A stretch of DNA of 64,000 bases from Nocardia mexicana NBRC 108244 (lineage in GTDB: Bacteria; Actinomycetota; Actinomycetes; Mycobacteriales; Mycobacteriaceae), in assembly GCF_001613165.1 (NCBI RefSeq), contig NZ_BDBV01000039.1, positions 32,914 through 96,913 on the forward strand. The letters are read 5' to 3'. Of the stretch, positions 54,921-64,000 are shown piece after piece. Within the stretch, counting starts at the first letter, position 1; each line of letters begins with the position of its first letter. Below the pieces are notes generated by a model. It was not told where the DNA came from, ran no database searches, and worked only from the letters and a program-made list of their open reading frames with translations. A program made the position numbers and the translations under genes.

Positions 54921-56546
54921 TCAGCGGACGAAAACCGTTGCCCCGTCCGCCATGTCGAGCAGCGGCTGCGGCAGGATGCCGAGCACTACGGTGGCCGCGG
55001 CGGTGACGGTGATGACCGCGGTCGTGATCGGCGGGGTGACGATCTGCGGGGCGTCCTCGGGCGGATCGGTGAAGAACATCTGCACGATGATGCGGACGTA
55101 GAAGAACGCCGCGACCGCGCTGGCGAGGACGCCGACGATCACCAGGGGAGCGGCACCGCCGGACGCCGCCGCCTCGAACACCGCGAACTTGGCGACGAAG
55201 CCGCTGGTGAGCGGAATTCCGGCCATCGACAGCAGGAACAGCGCGAAAATCGTTGCCAGCCACGGTGACCGGCGGCCCAGACCGGCCCACGCCGACAGCG
55301 CGGTGGCCTCGTTCCCCACCCCGTCGCGCACCAGCGTCACCGCCGCGAAGGCGCCGATCGTGCCGATGCCGTAGACGGTCAGATAGAACAGGACCGACGA
55401 CACACCCGCGGGGTTCGCGGCCACGAGCGCGGTGAGGATGAACCCGGCATGCGCCACCGAGGAGTACGCCAGCACGCGCTTCACATCGGTCTGCGTGAGC
55501 GCCATGATCGCGCCGACCACCATGGTGGCGATGGAGACCGCCGCCAGGATCGGCCGCCAGTCGTCACGCAGTCCGGGCAGCGCCACCTGCAGGATGCGCA
55601 GCAGCGCACCGACCGCGGCGATCTTGGTACCGGCCGCCATGAAGGCCGTCACCGGGGTCGGCGCGCCCTGGTAGACATCGGGCACCCAGGACTGGAACGG
55701 CACCGCGCCGATCTTGAACAGCAGACCGACCGCGAGCATCGCCAAGCCCAGCACCGCAAGGGTTTTCGAGCCGGTATCGCGAGCCACCACATCGGCGATG
55801 CCGCCGAAGGTGACGGTGCCCGCGTACCCGTACAGCAGCGCCATGCCGTAGAGGAAGAACGCCGAGGAGAACGCGCCGAGCAGGAAGTACTTCAGCGCCG
55901 CCTCCTGCGACAGCAGCCGGCGCCGACGCGCCAGCCCGCACAGCAGATACAGCGGCAGCGACAGCACCTCCAGCGCGATGAACATGGTCAGCAGGTCGTT
56001 GGAGGCGGGAAACAGCATCAGCCCGCCGACCACGAACATGGCCAGCGGGAACACCTCGGTGGTGGTGATTCCCGCTCGCGCGGCGGCGATCTCGTCGGGG
56101 CTCCCGGGCATCGCCGCGGCCTGCGGGGTGAACGCGTCCACGGGGACGGTGGCGCCCGAGGGCTGCGCGGCGGCGCGGCTCCACGTGCCCGGGCCCTCGC
56201 GGCGGACCCGCTGCAGCAGTGGTTCGATACCGCGCTCGGCCATGAGCAGCAGTCCGAGGATCGACACCACCAGAATGGCGCCCTGGAAGAACAGCGCCAC
56301 ATTGTCGACGGCCACCGCGTCGACGACCGCGGTGGTGCTCGTGCCCGCCAGGCCGATCACCGCACCCAGAGCCACGCCGAGCCCCGCGAAGCCGAGCACG
56401 AGCTGCAGCCAGTACCGCCAGGCGCGCGGCGCGAAGGCCTCGGCGATCACCCCCGCGACCGCGGCGCCGAACACGATGAGCATCGGGGAGAGCGCGCCGT
56501 ACTCGATGGAGGGTGCCGGAATCGTTGCTGCGAGAACGTCGTTCAC
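54921..56546 (-). CDS. nuoN: NADH-quinone oxidoreductase subunit N
   Basis: 541 residues, membrane-arm antiporter-like subunit of complex I. About fourteen hydrophobic segments; the proton-path block YFLLGAFSSAFFLYGMALLYG and SWVPDVYQGAPTPVTAFMAAGTKIAA with the conserved Lys, then AYSSVAHAGFILTALVA, are typical. An insertion between segments (PSGATVPVDAFTPQAAAMPG) is longer than in E. coli but usual in actinobacteria. GTG 56546 follows GGAGG by nine bases. Last gene of the operon. Confidence 0.95.
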   Translation of the reverse strand: MNDVLAATIPAPSIEYGALSPMLIVFGAAVAGVIAEAFAPRAWRYWLQLVLGFAGLGVALGAVIGLAGTSTTAVVDAVAVDNVALFFQGAILVVSILGLLLMAERGIEPLLQRVRREGPGTWSRAAAQPSGATVPVDAFTPQAAAMPGSPDEIAAARAGITTTEVFPLAMFVVGGLMLFPASNDLLTMFIALEVLSLPLYLLCGLARRRRLLSQEAALKYFLLGAFSSAFFLYGMALLYGYAGTVTFGGIADVVARDTGSKTLAVLGLAMLAVGLLFKIGAVPFQSWVPDVYQGAPTPVTAFMAAGTKIAAVGALLRILQVALPGLRDDWRPILAAVSIATMVVGAIMALTQTDVKRVLAYSSVAHAGFILTALVAANPAGVSSVLFYLTVYGIGTIGAFAAVTLVRDGVGNEATALSAWAGLGRRSPWLATIFALFLLSMAGIPLTSGFVAKFAVFEAAASGGAAPLVIVGVLASAVAAFFYVRIIVQMFFTDPPEDAPQIVTPPITTAVITVTAAATVVLGILPQPLLDMADGATVFVR

Positions 56547-56577
56547 AGGTCTGTACCTCCGCTGAGGGGATCCCGGC

Positions 56578-58197
56578 TCATTTGTGCGCACCTCCGGTCG
56601 GGGTGGCGGCGGCCTCCTGGTGGGGCACCGTCGGTGCGGGGTCGTGTTTGCCGATGGTGGTGAGGGTGGTGGCGACCGCGGGGTTGATGCGGTCCAGGAC
56701 CGGTTTGGGGTAGGCGCCCAGGAACAGCAGCGCGGCCAGTAGCGGTGCCACGACGACCAGTTCGCGGGGCAGGAGGTCGTAGAGGCGTTCGTTGCCCTTC
56801 TTGACCGGGCCGGTCATCATCCGCTGGTACAGCCACAGCACGTACACCGCCGCCAGCACCAGGGCGCTGGTGGCGCAGATCGCCGCGACCGGATAACGGG
56901 TGAATGTGCCTGCCAGCACCAGGAATTCACTGACGAATGGTGCCAGCCCAGGCAGTGACAGGGTGGCGAGACCGGCGATGAAGAAGGTGCCCGCCAGGAT
57001 CGGCGCCACCTTCTGCACCCCGCCGAAGTCGGCGATCACCCGGGTTCCGCGGCGCGACACCAGGAATCCGGCGATCAGGAACAGCGCCGCGGTGGAGATG
57101 CCGTGGTTGATCATGTACAGCGTCGCCCCGGCCCCGCCCTGGTTCGTCATGGCGAAGATGCCCAGGATGATGAATCCGAAGTGCGAGATCGAGGTGTAGG
57201 CGATGAGCCGCATCACGTCGGTCTGCCCGATCGCCAGCAGCGCCCCGTAGATGATGCCGATCACCGCCAGTGTGCTGATCATCGGCGCGTAGGTGGACGA
57301 GGCGGAGGGGAACAGCAGCAGGCAGTAGCGCAGCATGCCGAACGTGCCGACCTTGTCGACCACCGCCATCATGAGCACCGCGCTGGCGGGGGTGGCGGAG
57401 ACGGCGGCGCCGGGCAGCCAGGTGTGCAGCGGCCACAGCGGCGCCTTCACCGCGAAGGCGAACATGAAGCCGAGGAACAGGGCATTGAGAACCGCGGGGC
57501 CCGCGCCCAATTCACCGGAGTTGGCGGCCGCCATGACGGCACGGAAGTCGAACGTGCCGCCGCCGTCGGCGCCGAGCTGCTCCCGCGCGGTGAGCACGTA
57601 CAGCCCGATCACCGCGGCCAGCATGATCAGCCCGCCGAACAGGTTGTACAGCAGGAACTTCACCGCCGCGCGGGAACGCTGCTGCCGCAGCGCGAGATCC
57701 TCGGTGCGCGGCCCGAACCCGCCGATCAGGAAGTACATCGGGATCAGCATGACCTCGAAGAACACGTAGAACAGCAGGATGTCCAGCGAGGTGAACGAGA
57801 TCAGCACCATCGATTCGACGATCAGCGTCAACGCCACGTAGATGTGCGCGACCCGCGGTCCGGTGCCGACCTCCCGCTCGTCCTTCCACCCCGCGAGCAG
57901 CAGCAGCGGTATCAGGCCCGCGGTCAGCAGCACCAGCACCAGGGCGATGCCGTCGACGCCGAGGGTGTATCCGGCCCCGAAAGCCGGTATCCACGTGTGC
58001 GATTCGACGAACTGGAACTGAGCGCCGCCGGGTTCGAACCGGACCGCGACGATGATCCCGACCACTAGGGTGGCCACCGCGATCACCAACCCGGTCGAGC
58101 GGGCCGCCGTGCGCCACGCGCTGGGCAGCACCAACACCAGGATCGCTCCGACGAGGGGCAGCACCCACAGCGTCGTCAGCCAGGGGAACTCACTCAC
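56578..58197 (-). CDS. nuoM: NADH-quinone oxidoreductase subunit M
   Basis: 539 residues. Antiporter-like subunit; conserved Glu in FYVFFEVMLIPMYFLIG, Lys in AFAVKAPLWPLHTWLPGAAVSATPASAVLM and the second Lys in MMAVVDKVGTFGMLRY are present. GTG 58197 overlaps the nuoL stop (GTGA). The frame stays open upstream to 59181 inside nuoL, but there it has no membrane-protein character. The C-terminal tail is His/Pro-rich and ends about 30 bases before nuoN. Confidence 0.95.
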   Translation of the reverse strand: MSEFPWLTTLWVLPLVGAILVLVLPSAWRTAARSTGLVIAVATLVVGIIVAVRFEPGGAQFQFVESHTWIPAFGAGYTLGVDGIALVLVLLTAGLIPLLLLAGWKDEREVGTGPRVAHIYVALTLIVESMVLISFTSLDILLFYVFFEVMLIPMYFLIGGFGPRTEDLALRQQRSRAAVKFLLYNLFGGLIMLAAVIGLYVLTAREQLGADGGGTFDFRAVMAAANSGELGAGPAVLNALFLGFMFAFAVKAPLWPLHTWLPGAAVSATPASAVLMMAVVDKVGTFGMLRYCLLLFPSASSTYAPMISTLAVIGIIYGALLAIGQTDVMRLIAYTSISHFGFIILGIFAMTNQGGAGATLYMINHGISTAALFLIAGFLVSRRGTRVIADFGGVQKVAPILAGTFFIAGLATLSLPGLAPFVSEFLVLAGTFTRYPVAAICATSALVLAAVYVLWLYQRMMTGPVKKGNERLYDLLPRELVVVAPLLAALLFLGAYPKPVLDRINPAVATTLTTIGKHDPAPTVPHQEAAATPTGGAHK

Positions 58198-60077
58198 AGC
58201 AACCTCACCGCCAGCAGGGCGGCGACCACGAGGGCCGCGCCGGTGAACATGGACAGGGCGTAGGAGCGCACGAAACCTGTTTGCACGCGCCGGATTCGGG
58301 CCGACAGGCCGCCGATGACGGCGGCCGTGGTGTTGACCAGGCCGTCGATGCCGCGGTTGTCGACGAACACCAGCGAACGGGTCAGGTGCTGGCCGGGGCG
58401 CATGAACGCCGCCTCGTTGACGGCGTCGCCGTAGAGGTCGCGGCGGGCCGCGCGGGTCAGCGGCGATCCGGCCGGGGCCGTCTCGGGCACGGTGCGCGCG
58501 TACTCGTCGTAGGCGACCCAGATCCCGGCCGCCACGACGACCAGCGCGAAGAGCGTGATCGCCCAGGCCGGAATCGGGGAGTCGCCGTGGTGGACGCCCA
58601 CCACCGGCGCCAGCCAGTCCTGCAGCGAGGAGCCGAGCACCAGCAGCCCTCCGGCGGCGACGGATCCGAGGGCCAGCACGATCATCGGGCCGGTCATCGA
58701 GGCGGGCGATTCGTGCGGATGGGCGTCCTCGCGCCAGCGGCGTTCGCCGAAGAAGGTCATCAGCATCACCCGCGTCATGTAGAACGCGGTGATCCCGGCG
58801 CCCGCCAGCGCGACCACGCCGGTGAGGATGCCGCCGAAACCGCCGAAGGCGAAGGCGGACTCGATGATTCGATCCTTGGAGAAGAATCCGGAGAACGGCG
58901 GCACCCCGATGATCGCGAGATAGCCCAGGCCGAAGGTGACGTAGGTGATCGGCATGACCTTGCGCAGCCCGCCGTAACGCCGCATATCGGTCTCGTCGTT
59001 CATCCCGTGCATCACCGATCCGGCGCCGAGGAACAGCCCGGCCTTGAAGAAGCCGTGGGTGAGCAGGTGCATGATCGCGGCCGCGTAGCCGATCGGCCCG
59101 AGGCCCGCCGCCAGCACCATGTACCCGATCTGGCTCATGGTGGAGGCGGCCAGGGCCTTCTTGATGTCGTCCTTCGCGCAACCGATGATCGCGCCGAACA
59201 GCAGCGTCACGGCGCCCACCGCCATGACCCCGGCGCGGGCGCCGGGCGCGAGATCGAAGATCGGCCCGGAGCGGGCGATCAGGTAGACACCGGCGGTCAC
59301 CATGGTCGCGGCGTGGATGAGCGCCGACACGGGCGTCGGGCCCTCCATCGCGTCCCCGAGCCAGGACTGCAGCGGCACCTGCGCGGACTTACCGCACGCG
59401 CCCAGCAGCAACAGCAGCCCGATCGCGGTCAGCGTGCCCTCGCCCGCCTGCGTGGCCCCGGCGAACACCTGCCCGAAGTCGACCGACCCGAAGGTGGCGA
59501 ACATGACGAACAGCGCGATCGCCAGCCCCATGTCGCCGACCCGGTTCACCACGAACGCCTTCTTGGCCGCCGTTGCGGCGGACGGCTTTTCGTGCCAGAA
59601 CCCGATCAGCAGGTAGGACGCCAGGCCGACACCCTCCCAGCCCAGATACAGCACCAGGTAGTTGTCCGCCATCACCAGCACCAGCATCGCGGCCAGGAAC
59701 AGGTTGAGGTAGGCGAAGAACCGGCGCCGCGCGGGATCGTGCGACATGTAGCCGACCGAGTAGATGTGGATCAGCGAGCCGACCCCGGTGATCAGCAACG
59801 CGAAGCACATCGACAGCTGATCGAGTTGGAGTGCGAAGTCGGCCTGGAGCCCGGCCACCGGCACCCAGCTGAACAAGCTGTGCTCGATCGGCCGGTCGGT
59901 GAGGGAACGCCCGAGCATGTCGAAGAATGCCCAACCGGCCACCCCGAACGACGCGAGGGCCGTGAGGCAGCCGAGCCAATGCCCCCAGCGGTTGCCGAAA
60001 CGGCCGACGAGCAACAGGATCACGGCTCCGGTCAGCGGCAGTGCCGGCAGCAACCAGAGCGTCGCCGTGGTACCCAC
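58194..60077 (-). CDS. nuoL: NADH-quinone oxidoreductase subunit L
   Basis: 627 residues. The largest antiporter-like subunit, with LVLYLGWEGVGLASYLLIGFW (Glu), AGKSAQVPLQSWLGDAMEGPTPVSALIHAATMVTAGVYLI (Lys and the TM7 region) and the long lateral helix near the C-terminus (RDLYGDAVNEAAFMRPGQHLTR). GTG 60077 lies one base after the nuoK stop. In complex I it lies at the distal end of the membrane arm and pumps protons. Confidence 0.95.
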   Translation of the reverse strand: MGTTATLWLLPALPLTGAVILLLVGRFGNRWGHWLGCLTALASFGVAGWAFFDMLGRSLTDRPIEHSLFSWVPVAGLQADFALQLDQLSMCFALLITGVGSLIHIYSVGYMSHDPARRRFFAYLNLFLAAMLVLVMADNYLVLYLGWEGVGLASYLLIGFWHEKPSAATAAKKAFVVNRVGDMGLAIALFVMFATFGSVDFGQVFAGATQAGEGTLTAIGLLLLLGACGKSAQVPLQSWLGDAMEGPTPVSALIHAATMVTAGVYLIARSGPIFDLAPGARAGVMAVGAVTLLFGAIIGCAKDDIKKALAASTMSQIGYMVLAAGLGPIGYAAAIMHLLTHGFFKAGLFLGAGSVMHGMNDETDMRRYGGLRKVMPITYVTFGLGYLAIIGVPPFSGFFSKDRIIESAFAFGGFGGILTGVVALAGAGITAFYMTRVMLMTFFGERRWREDAHPHESPASMTGPMIVLALGSVAAGGLLVLGSSLQDWLAPVVGVHHGDSPIPAWAITLFALVVVAAGIWVAYDEYARTVPETAPAGSPLTRAARRDLYGDAVNEAAFMRPGQHLTRSLVFVDNRGIDGLVNTTAAVIGGLSARIRRVQTGFVRSYALSMFTGAALVVAALLAVRLL

Positions 60078-60078
60078 G

Positions 60079-60378
60079 TCAGTACTTCAGCAGGTTGGCG
60101 TCGTCGACCGAGGTCGAGCGACGGGCGCGGAAGATGGTCATGATGATGGCCAGGCCGACGACGACCTCGGCGGCGGCGACCACCATCGTGAAGAACGCGT
60201 ACACCTGGCCGTCGAGGTTCGCGCGCTCCCGCGCGAAGGTGACGAAGGCCAGGTTCACCGCGTTCAGCATCAGCTCGATGCACATGAACACCACGATCGC
60301 GTTGCGCCGCACCAGAACACCGGCCGCGCCGATGGTGAACAGCAGCGCGGACAGGTACAGGTAGTTGTCCGGATTCAC
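60079..60378 (-). CDS. nuoK: NADH-quinone oxidoreductase subunit K
   Basis: 99 residues, three hydrophobic helices: YLYLSALLFTIGAAGVLV, AIVVFMCIELMLNAVNLAFV with the conserved Glu of the proton path, and FTMVVAAAEVVVGLAIIMTIF with a second Glu. Length and order fit NuoK exactly. GTG 60378, start spaced 16 bases from nuoJ. Confidence 0.96.
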   Translation of the reverse strand: MNPDNYLYLSALLFTIGAAGVLVRRNAIVVFMCIELMLNAVNLAFVTFARERANLDGQVYAFFTMVVAAAEVVVGLAIIMTIFRARRSTSVDDANLLKY

Positions 60379-60394
60379 CGCAGAGCCTTTCTAG

Positions 60395-61240
60395 TCAGCC
60401 GTGCCGACGGTCGCCCGGATGAGAGGCGCTGTCGCTGTCGGAAGGAGTTGTGGCGGAACCGTTGTTCCCGTTCGCGGCGCCCACGCCGATGGCGGCCGCC
60501 TCGGTGTGCGCGCGGTCGCGGCGGTGGCGCAGGATGGTACTGACGGAGTCTTCGGCGAACGAGCCGTCCGGCAGCCGGGCCGGGGTGTCGACCGCGTTGT
60601 GCCGGGCGTACACGCCGGGCACGGGCAGCGGGGTGACCCGATGTCCCTCCCGCACTCGGCGTTTGGACATCTCCTTCTGATCGGTCTTGGGACCGAACCG
60701 CTCGCGGTGCGCCAGCACCATGGCGCCGATGGTGGCGGTGATGAGCAGGGCGCCGGTCAGCTCGAACGCCCATACGTAGCGAATGAAGATCAGCTCGGCC
60801 AGCGCGGCGATGGTGTCCTCGCCGAAGCCCGGCCCGACGGGGGCGACGGCGTCGTCGTGCACGCCGCGGGCGATCGCCCCGATGAGCAGTGCCCCGAACC
60901 CGAGGCCGACCACGATCACGCCGATCCGGTGGCCGCGCAGCGTTTCCCGCAGCGATTCGGCCGAGTCGACGCCGACGAGCATCAGCACGAACAGGAACAG
61001 CATCATGACCGCGCCGGTGTAGACCACGATCTGCACCACGCCCAGGAACAGGGCCTTCTGGGCGATGTAGAACATCGACAGCGCGATCATGGTGGCGGCC
61101 AGGCACAGTGCCGAATGCACGGCCTTGCGCGCGCAGACCATGCCCAGCGCGCCCGCCACGGAGACCACGGCGAGGATCCAGAACATGACGGCCTCGCCGG
61201 TGGAGGTGCGGGTAACCGCCTCGGCAGCAAGGTAATTCAT
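60395..61240 (-). CDS. nuoJ: NADH-quinone oxidoreductase subunit J
   Basis: 281 residues, five hydrophobic segments in the first 175 residues (FWILAVVSVAGALGMVCAR; ALSMFYIAQKALFLGVVQIVVYTGAVMMLFLFVLML; GVIVVGLGFGALLIGAI; AFELTGALLITATIGAMVLA). VYTGAVMMLF is the pi-bulge region. The C-terminal 100 residues form a long polar extension (EMSKRRVREGHRV, then a Ser/Asp-rich tail) typical of actinobacteria but of unknown role. ATG 61240 follows AGGAGG. Confidence 0.95.
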   Translation of the reverse strand: MNYLAAEAVTRTSTGEAVMFWILAVVSVAGALGMVCARKAVHSALCLAATMIALSMFYIAQKALFLGVVQIVVYTGAVMMLFLFVLMLVGVDSAESLRETLRGHRIGVIVVGLGFGALLIGAIARGVHDDAVAPVGPGFGEDTIAALAELIFIRYVWAFELTGALLITATIGAMVLAHRERFGPKTDQKEMSKRRVREGHRVTPLPVPGVYARHNAVDTPARLPDGSFAEDSVSTILRHRRDRAHTEAAAIGVGAANGNNGSATTPSDSDSASHPGDRRHG

Positions 61241-61286
61241 CGAGCACCTCCTGCTGTGCCGGAGGGACGGGGTTCGGCACGGCGAA

Positions 61287-63146
61287 TCATTGCGGGGCTC
61301 CTTCCGCGCCGACCGCGGCGGGCTCCCGGTCGGAGTCGGACTGCTCTACGGCTGGTTCGACGTCGCCGTTCTCGCGCAATCCGGTGTCCTCGGGGGTGCC
61401 GGGGGCCGCGGGCACCTTGCCGAGGTAGTAGTCCTCGTCGTTGGTACCGGGATACATGGCGTGCGGCGGCGGGAGCATGCCCGAGCGCAGCGGCGCCAGC
61501 AACTGGTCCTTCTCGAAGATGAGGTCGCCGCGGTTGTCGTCGGCCATCTCGTACTCGTTGGTCATCGTGAGCGCCCGGGTCGGGCACGCCTCGATGCACA
61601 GGCCGCAGCCGATGCACCGCAGGTAGTTGATCTGGTAGACGCTGCCGTAACGCTCGCCGGGGGAGAAGCGTTCGGTCTCGGTGTTGTCGGCGCCTTCGAC
61701 GTAGATGGCGTCGGCGGGGCAGGCCCAGGCGCACAGCTCGCAGCCGATGCATTTCTCCAGCCCGTCCGGGTGCCGGTTGAGCTGGTGGCGGCCGTGGTAG
61801 CGCGGCGCGGTCGGGACCTTCTGCTCCGGATAGAACTCGGTGTTCTTCTCCTTGAACATGGTGCCGAAGGTGACGGCGAATCCGGCGAGCGGATCGAGCA
61901 GGCCCGGCTTGGCGGTCTCGCGAACCGGCTGGGGCGGCATCGGCGGCACCGGGAAACCCGCATAGGCCTCGGCCGCGGGCGATTCGGTGGCCGCGGATTC
62001 GGCGGCGCGGTCGTCGCCCTTGTGCCCGGCGCGCAGCATGACGCCGATCAGCAGCACCGTCAGCACGATCCCGCCGATCACCATGCCCGCGGTCTGGATC
62101 TCGATCCCGTTGTCCTGCAGCACCTTCAGCGTCGCGATGACCATCACCCACAGCAGCGACACCGGAATCAGCAGCTTCCAGCCCAGATTCATGAACTGGT
62201 CGTAGCGCATCCGGGGCAGCGTGCCGCGCAGCCAGATGAACACGAACAGGAACATCCACACCTTGGCGGTGAACCAGAGCAGCGGCCACCATCCGGAGTT
62301 GGCGCCGGACCACAGGTTGAGCGGGAAGGGCGCGTGCCAGCCGCCGAAGAACAGCGTGGTCGCCAGCGCCGACACCGTCGCCATGTTGATGTACTCGGCC
62401 ATCATGAACATGGCGAACTTCAGCGACGAGTACTCGGTGTGGAAGCCGCCGACCAGCTCGCCCTCGGCCTCGGGCAGGTCGAATGGGGCACGGTTGGTCT
62501 CGCCGACCATCGACACCGCGTAGATCAGGAACGACGGCAGCAGCAGGAAGACATTCCAGGTGCCCCACTGGCTTTCGACGATCCCGGATGTGGACATGGT
62601 GCCCGAGAGCAGGAACACCGCGGCGAAGCAGGCGGCCATGGCGATCTCGTAGGAGATCACCTGCGCCGTCGAGCGCAGGCCACCGAGCAGCGGGTAGGTC
62701 GACCCGGAGGCCCAGCCCGCCAGCACGATTCCGTACACGCCGATCGAGGCCATCGCCAGGATGTAGAGGACGCCGACCGGCATGTCGGTGAGCTGCAGCG
62801 CGGTCCGGGTGCCGAAGATCGACACCTCCGACCCCATCGGGATGACGGCGAACGCCATCACCGCGGGAATCAGCGAGATCACCGGCGCCAGAATGTAGAT
62901 CGGCTTGTCCACGATGGCGGGGACGATGTCCTCCTTGAGGAGCATCTTCACGCCGTCCGCGATGGACTGCAGCGTTCCGCGCGGGCCGACCCGGTTGGGG
63001 CCGACGCGCATCTGCATCCAGGCGACCACCTTGCGTTCGAGCAGCACGCCCAGCATCGGGATGAGCAGCAGGAAGATGAAGATGCCGATGCACTTCCCGA
63101 GTACCAGCCACCAGGGGTCGTGGCCGAACAGACTCAAATCACTCAC
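61287..63146 (-). CDS. nuoHI: Fused NADH-quinone oxidoreductase subunits H and I
   Basis: One open frame of 619 residues. Residues 1 to about 400 are NuoH: eight hydrophobic segments, LGVLLERKVVAWMQMRVGPNRVGPRGTLQ, the quinone-channel loop VSMVGETNRAPFDLPEAEGELVGGFHTEY and WLRGTLPRMRYDQFM. The next 40 residues include the normal NuoH tail AGFPVPPMP, which runs into the NuoI start without a stop (VRETAKPGLLDPLAGFAVT). Residues about 425-619 are NuoI with two cubane 4Fe-4S clusters: Cys466/469/472/476 and Cys511/514/517/521 (CxxCxxCxxxCP). In M. tuberculosis these are separate proteins of about 410 and 211 residues. An internal ATG at codon 403 would give a 217-residue NuoI, but it lacks a ribosome binding site. 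GTG 63146 overlaps the nuoG stop. Confidence 0.9.
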   Translation of the reverse strand: MSDLSLFGHDPWWLVLGKCIGIFIFLLLIPMLGVLLERKVVAWMQMRVGPNRVGPRGTLQSIADGVKMLLKEDIVPAIVDKPIYILAPVISLIPAVMAFAVIPMGSEVSIFGTRTALQLTDMPVGVLYILAMASIGVYGIVLAGWASGSTYPLLGGLRSTAQVISYEIAMAACFAAVFLLSGTMSTSGIVESQWGTWNVFLLLPSFLIYAVSMVGETNRAPFDLPEAEGELVGGFHTEYSSLKFAMFMMAEYINMATVSALATTLFFGGWHAPFPLNLWSGANSGWWPLLWFTAKVWMFLFVFIWLRGTLPRMRYDQFMNLGWKLLIPVSLLWVMVIATLKVLQDNGIEIQTAGMVIGGIVLTVLLIGVMLRAGHKGDDRAAESAATESPAAEAYAGFPVPPMPPQPVRETAKPGLLDPLAGFAVTFGTMFKEKNTEFYPEQKVPTAPRYHGRHQLNRHPDGLEKCIGCELCAWACPADAIYVEGADNTETERFSPGERYGSVYQINYLRCIGCGLCIEACPTRALTMTNEYEMADDNRGDLIFEKDQLLAPLRSGMLPPPHAMYPGTNDEDYYLGKVPAAPGTPEDTGLRENGDVEPAVEQSDSDREPAAVGAEGAPQ

Positions 63147-64000
63147 GGTGGTCCTCCCGTCGGATACGCACGAGGTGGCCGGGGGTGGTGGCGAGCTGTT
63201 CGTGCACCACCGATCCGGGGGAATTCAGCGGCAGCCACACCACTCGGTCGGGCATGTCGGTGATCACCAGCGGCAGCACGACGGCGCCGTGGTCGGTGCT
63301 CACCCGCACCGGATCGCCGGTGGTGGCGCCGATTTCGGCGGCCGTGTCGTGCGACATCCGCACCACGGGCGGCCGCGCGGTGCCCGCCAGGTTCGGCTCG
63401 CCGTCCTGCATGCGGCCGCGGTCGATGAGCATCCGCCAGCCCGCGAGTACGGCGGTGCCGGGTGCGGGCTGCGCGGGGGGCTGCGGCGGATGTGCGGGTG
63501 CGGGGAGCCGCGGACCGTCCCAGGCGCCGAGATCGGCGAGTTCGGCTCGGGCGCAGGCGACATCGGGGACCCCGAGCCGGATGTTCATCTCGTCGGCGAT
63601 GGCGTGCAGCACCCGGTGGTCGGCCAGCGGCGCGGCCTCGCGGCGCACCGTGGCATCGCCCAGCGCCGCGTCGAACTGGCGGGGGCGGCCCTCCCAGGTG
63701 AGGAACGTGCCCGCCTTCTCCATGGCCGAGGCCACCGGGAACACCACGTCGGCGCGATCGGTGACCTCGCTGCGCCGCAGCTCCAGGCTGACCACGAACC
63801 GGGCGGCGTCGAGCGCGGCGAGCGCCGCGGGCGGGTCGGGCAGGTCGGCCACCTCGACTCCGCCGATCACCAGGGCGCCCAGCTGAGCCGCGGCCGAAAG
63901 GATTTCGCCGGTGTCGCGCCCGTCGTCCGCGGGCAGGTCGTCGATGTCCCAGGCGGTGCGGAGTTGCTGGCGCGCACGGGAATCCGAGACGGGGCGGCCG
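63139..64000 (-). CDS. nuoG: NADH-quinone oxidoreductase subunit G, C-terminal part
   Basis: The frame is open to the window edge; the start lies beyond 64000. Visible are 286 C-terminal residues of the molybdopterin-like domain: GRPVSDSRARQQLRTAW at the edge, GALVIGGVEVADLPDPPAAL, FVVSLELRRSEVTDRADVVFPVASAMEKAGTFLTWEGRPRQF and VVRMSHDTAAEIGATTGDPVRVSTDHGAVVLPLV. NuoG holds iron-sulfur clusters N1b, N4 and N5 in its N-terminal part, which is not in the window. It overlaps nuoHI by eight bases, as expected in the operon. Confidence 0.93.
   Translation of the reverse strand, partial: GRPVSDSRARQQLRTAWDIDDLPADDGRDTGEILSAAAQLGALVIGGVEVADLPDPPAALAALDAARFVVSLELRRSEVTDRADVVFPVASAMEKAGTFLTWEGRPRQFDAALGDATVRREAAPLADHRVLHAIADEMNIRLGVPDVACARAELADLGAWDGPRLPAPAHPPQPPAQPAPGTAVLAGWRMLIDRGRMQDGEPNLAGTARPPVVRMSHDTAAEIGATTGDPVRVSTDHGAVVLPLVITDMPDRVVWLPLNSPGSVVHEQLATTPGHLVRIRREDHRE

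Noticed and set aside
58198..59181. Upstream in-frame extension of nuoM
   Set aside because: It lies inside nuoL, is Arg/Gly-rich and not membrane-like; the GTGA overlap at 58194-58197 is the normal start.

Overview
The window is a very GC-rich chromosome segment with the codon use of a mycolic-acid-containing actinomycete. The best guess is Nocardia or a close relative. Support comes from RbpA next to lnt, a DUF3556 membrane protein, a KstR-like lipid box, a P1B-4 metal ATPase, the actinobacterial nuo operon and many starts that look leaderless (a TANNNT hexamer 6-8 bases before the start codon).

Layout. 1-2837: the end of an amidohydrolase gene and lnt (apolipoprotein N-acyltransferase). 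3227-18878: one transcription unit with a 4590-residue non-ribosomal peptide synthetase (C-A-T four times, then thioesterase; first A domain reads as serine) and a DrrA/DrrB-type ABC exporter. A strong bidirectional terminator separates it from rbpA (minus strand). In relatives ppm1 sits between lnt and rbpA; here the NRPS island occupies that place. 19517-26021: a small secreted protein, a zinc-finger protein, a secreted beta-propeller protein, DUF3556 and a thiolase-crotonase fusion, suggesting lipid metabolism.

26186-41612 is a patchwork of single genes: membrane protein, M23 peptidase, ArsR, glycosyltransferase, glyoxalase-fold protein, TetR, NTF2-like protein, GlxA/AraC regulator, cyclo-ligase-like protein, a BrnT-like toxin-antitoxin pair, a copper set (membrane protein, PCuAC lipoprotein, Tat-exported DyP peroxidase), two SGNH hydrolases, DUF1801 and GtrA. 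41640-54806 holds a P1B-4 ATPase behind a palindromic operator, oxidoreductases, several VOC proteins, an XRE regulator, fructosamine kinase, an archaeal/eukaryal-type prolyl-tRNA synthetase, a TetR-hydrolase operon with a 17-bp-arm operator, and a WYL regulator divergent from an epoxide hydrolase.

54921-64000 (minus strand) is the distal part of the complex I operon, nuoG(partial)-nuoHI-J-K-L-M-N. nuoH and nuoI form one uninterrupted reading frame, which is unusual.

The most noteworthy items are the NRPS island at the lnt/rbpA junction, the NuoH-NuoI fusion, the thiolase-crotonase fusion, several clean palindromic operators (35736, 41640, 51270), a sigma-ECF promoter for rbpA and a KstR-like box at 21689. 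I saw no tRNA, rRNA, CRISPR array or insertion sequence.
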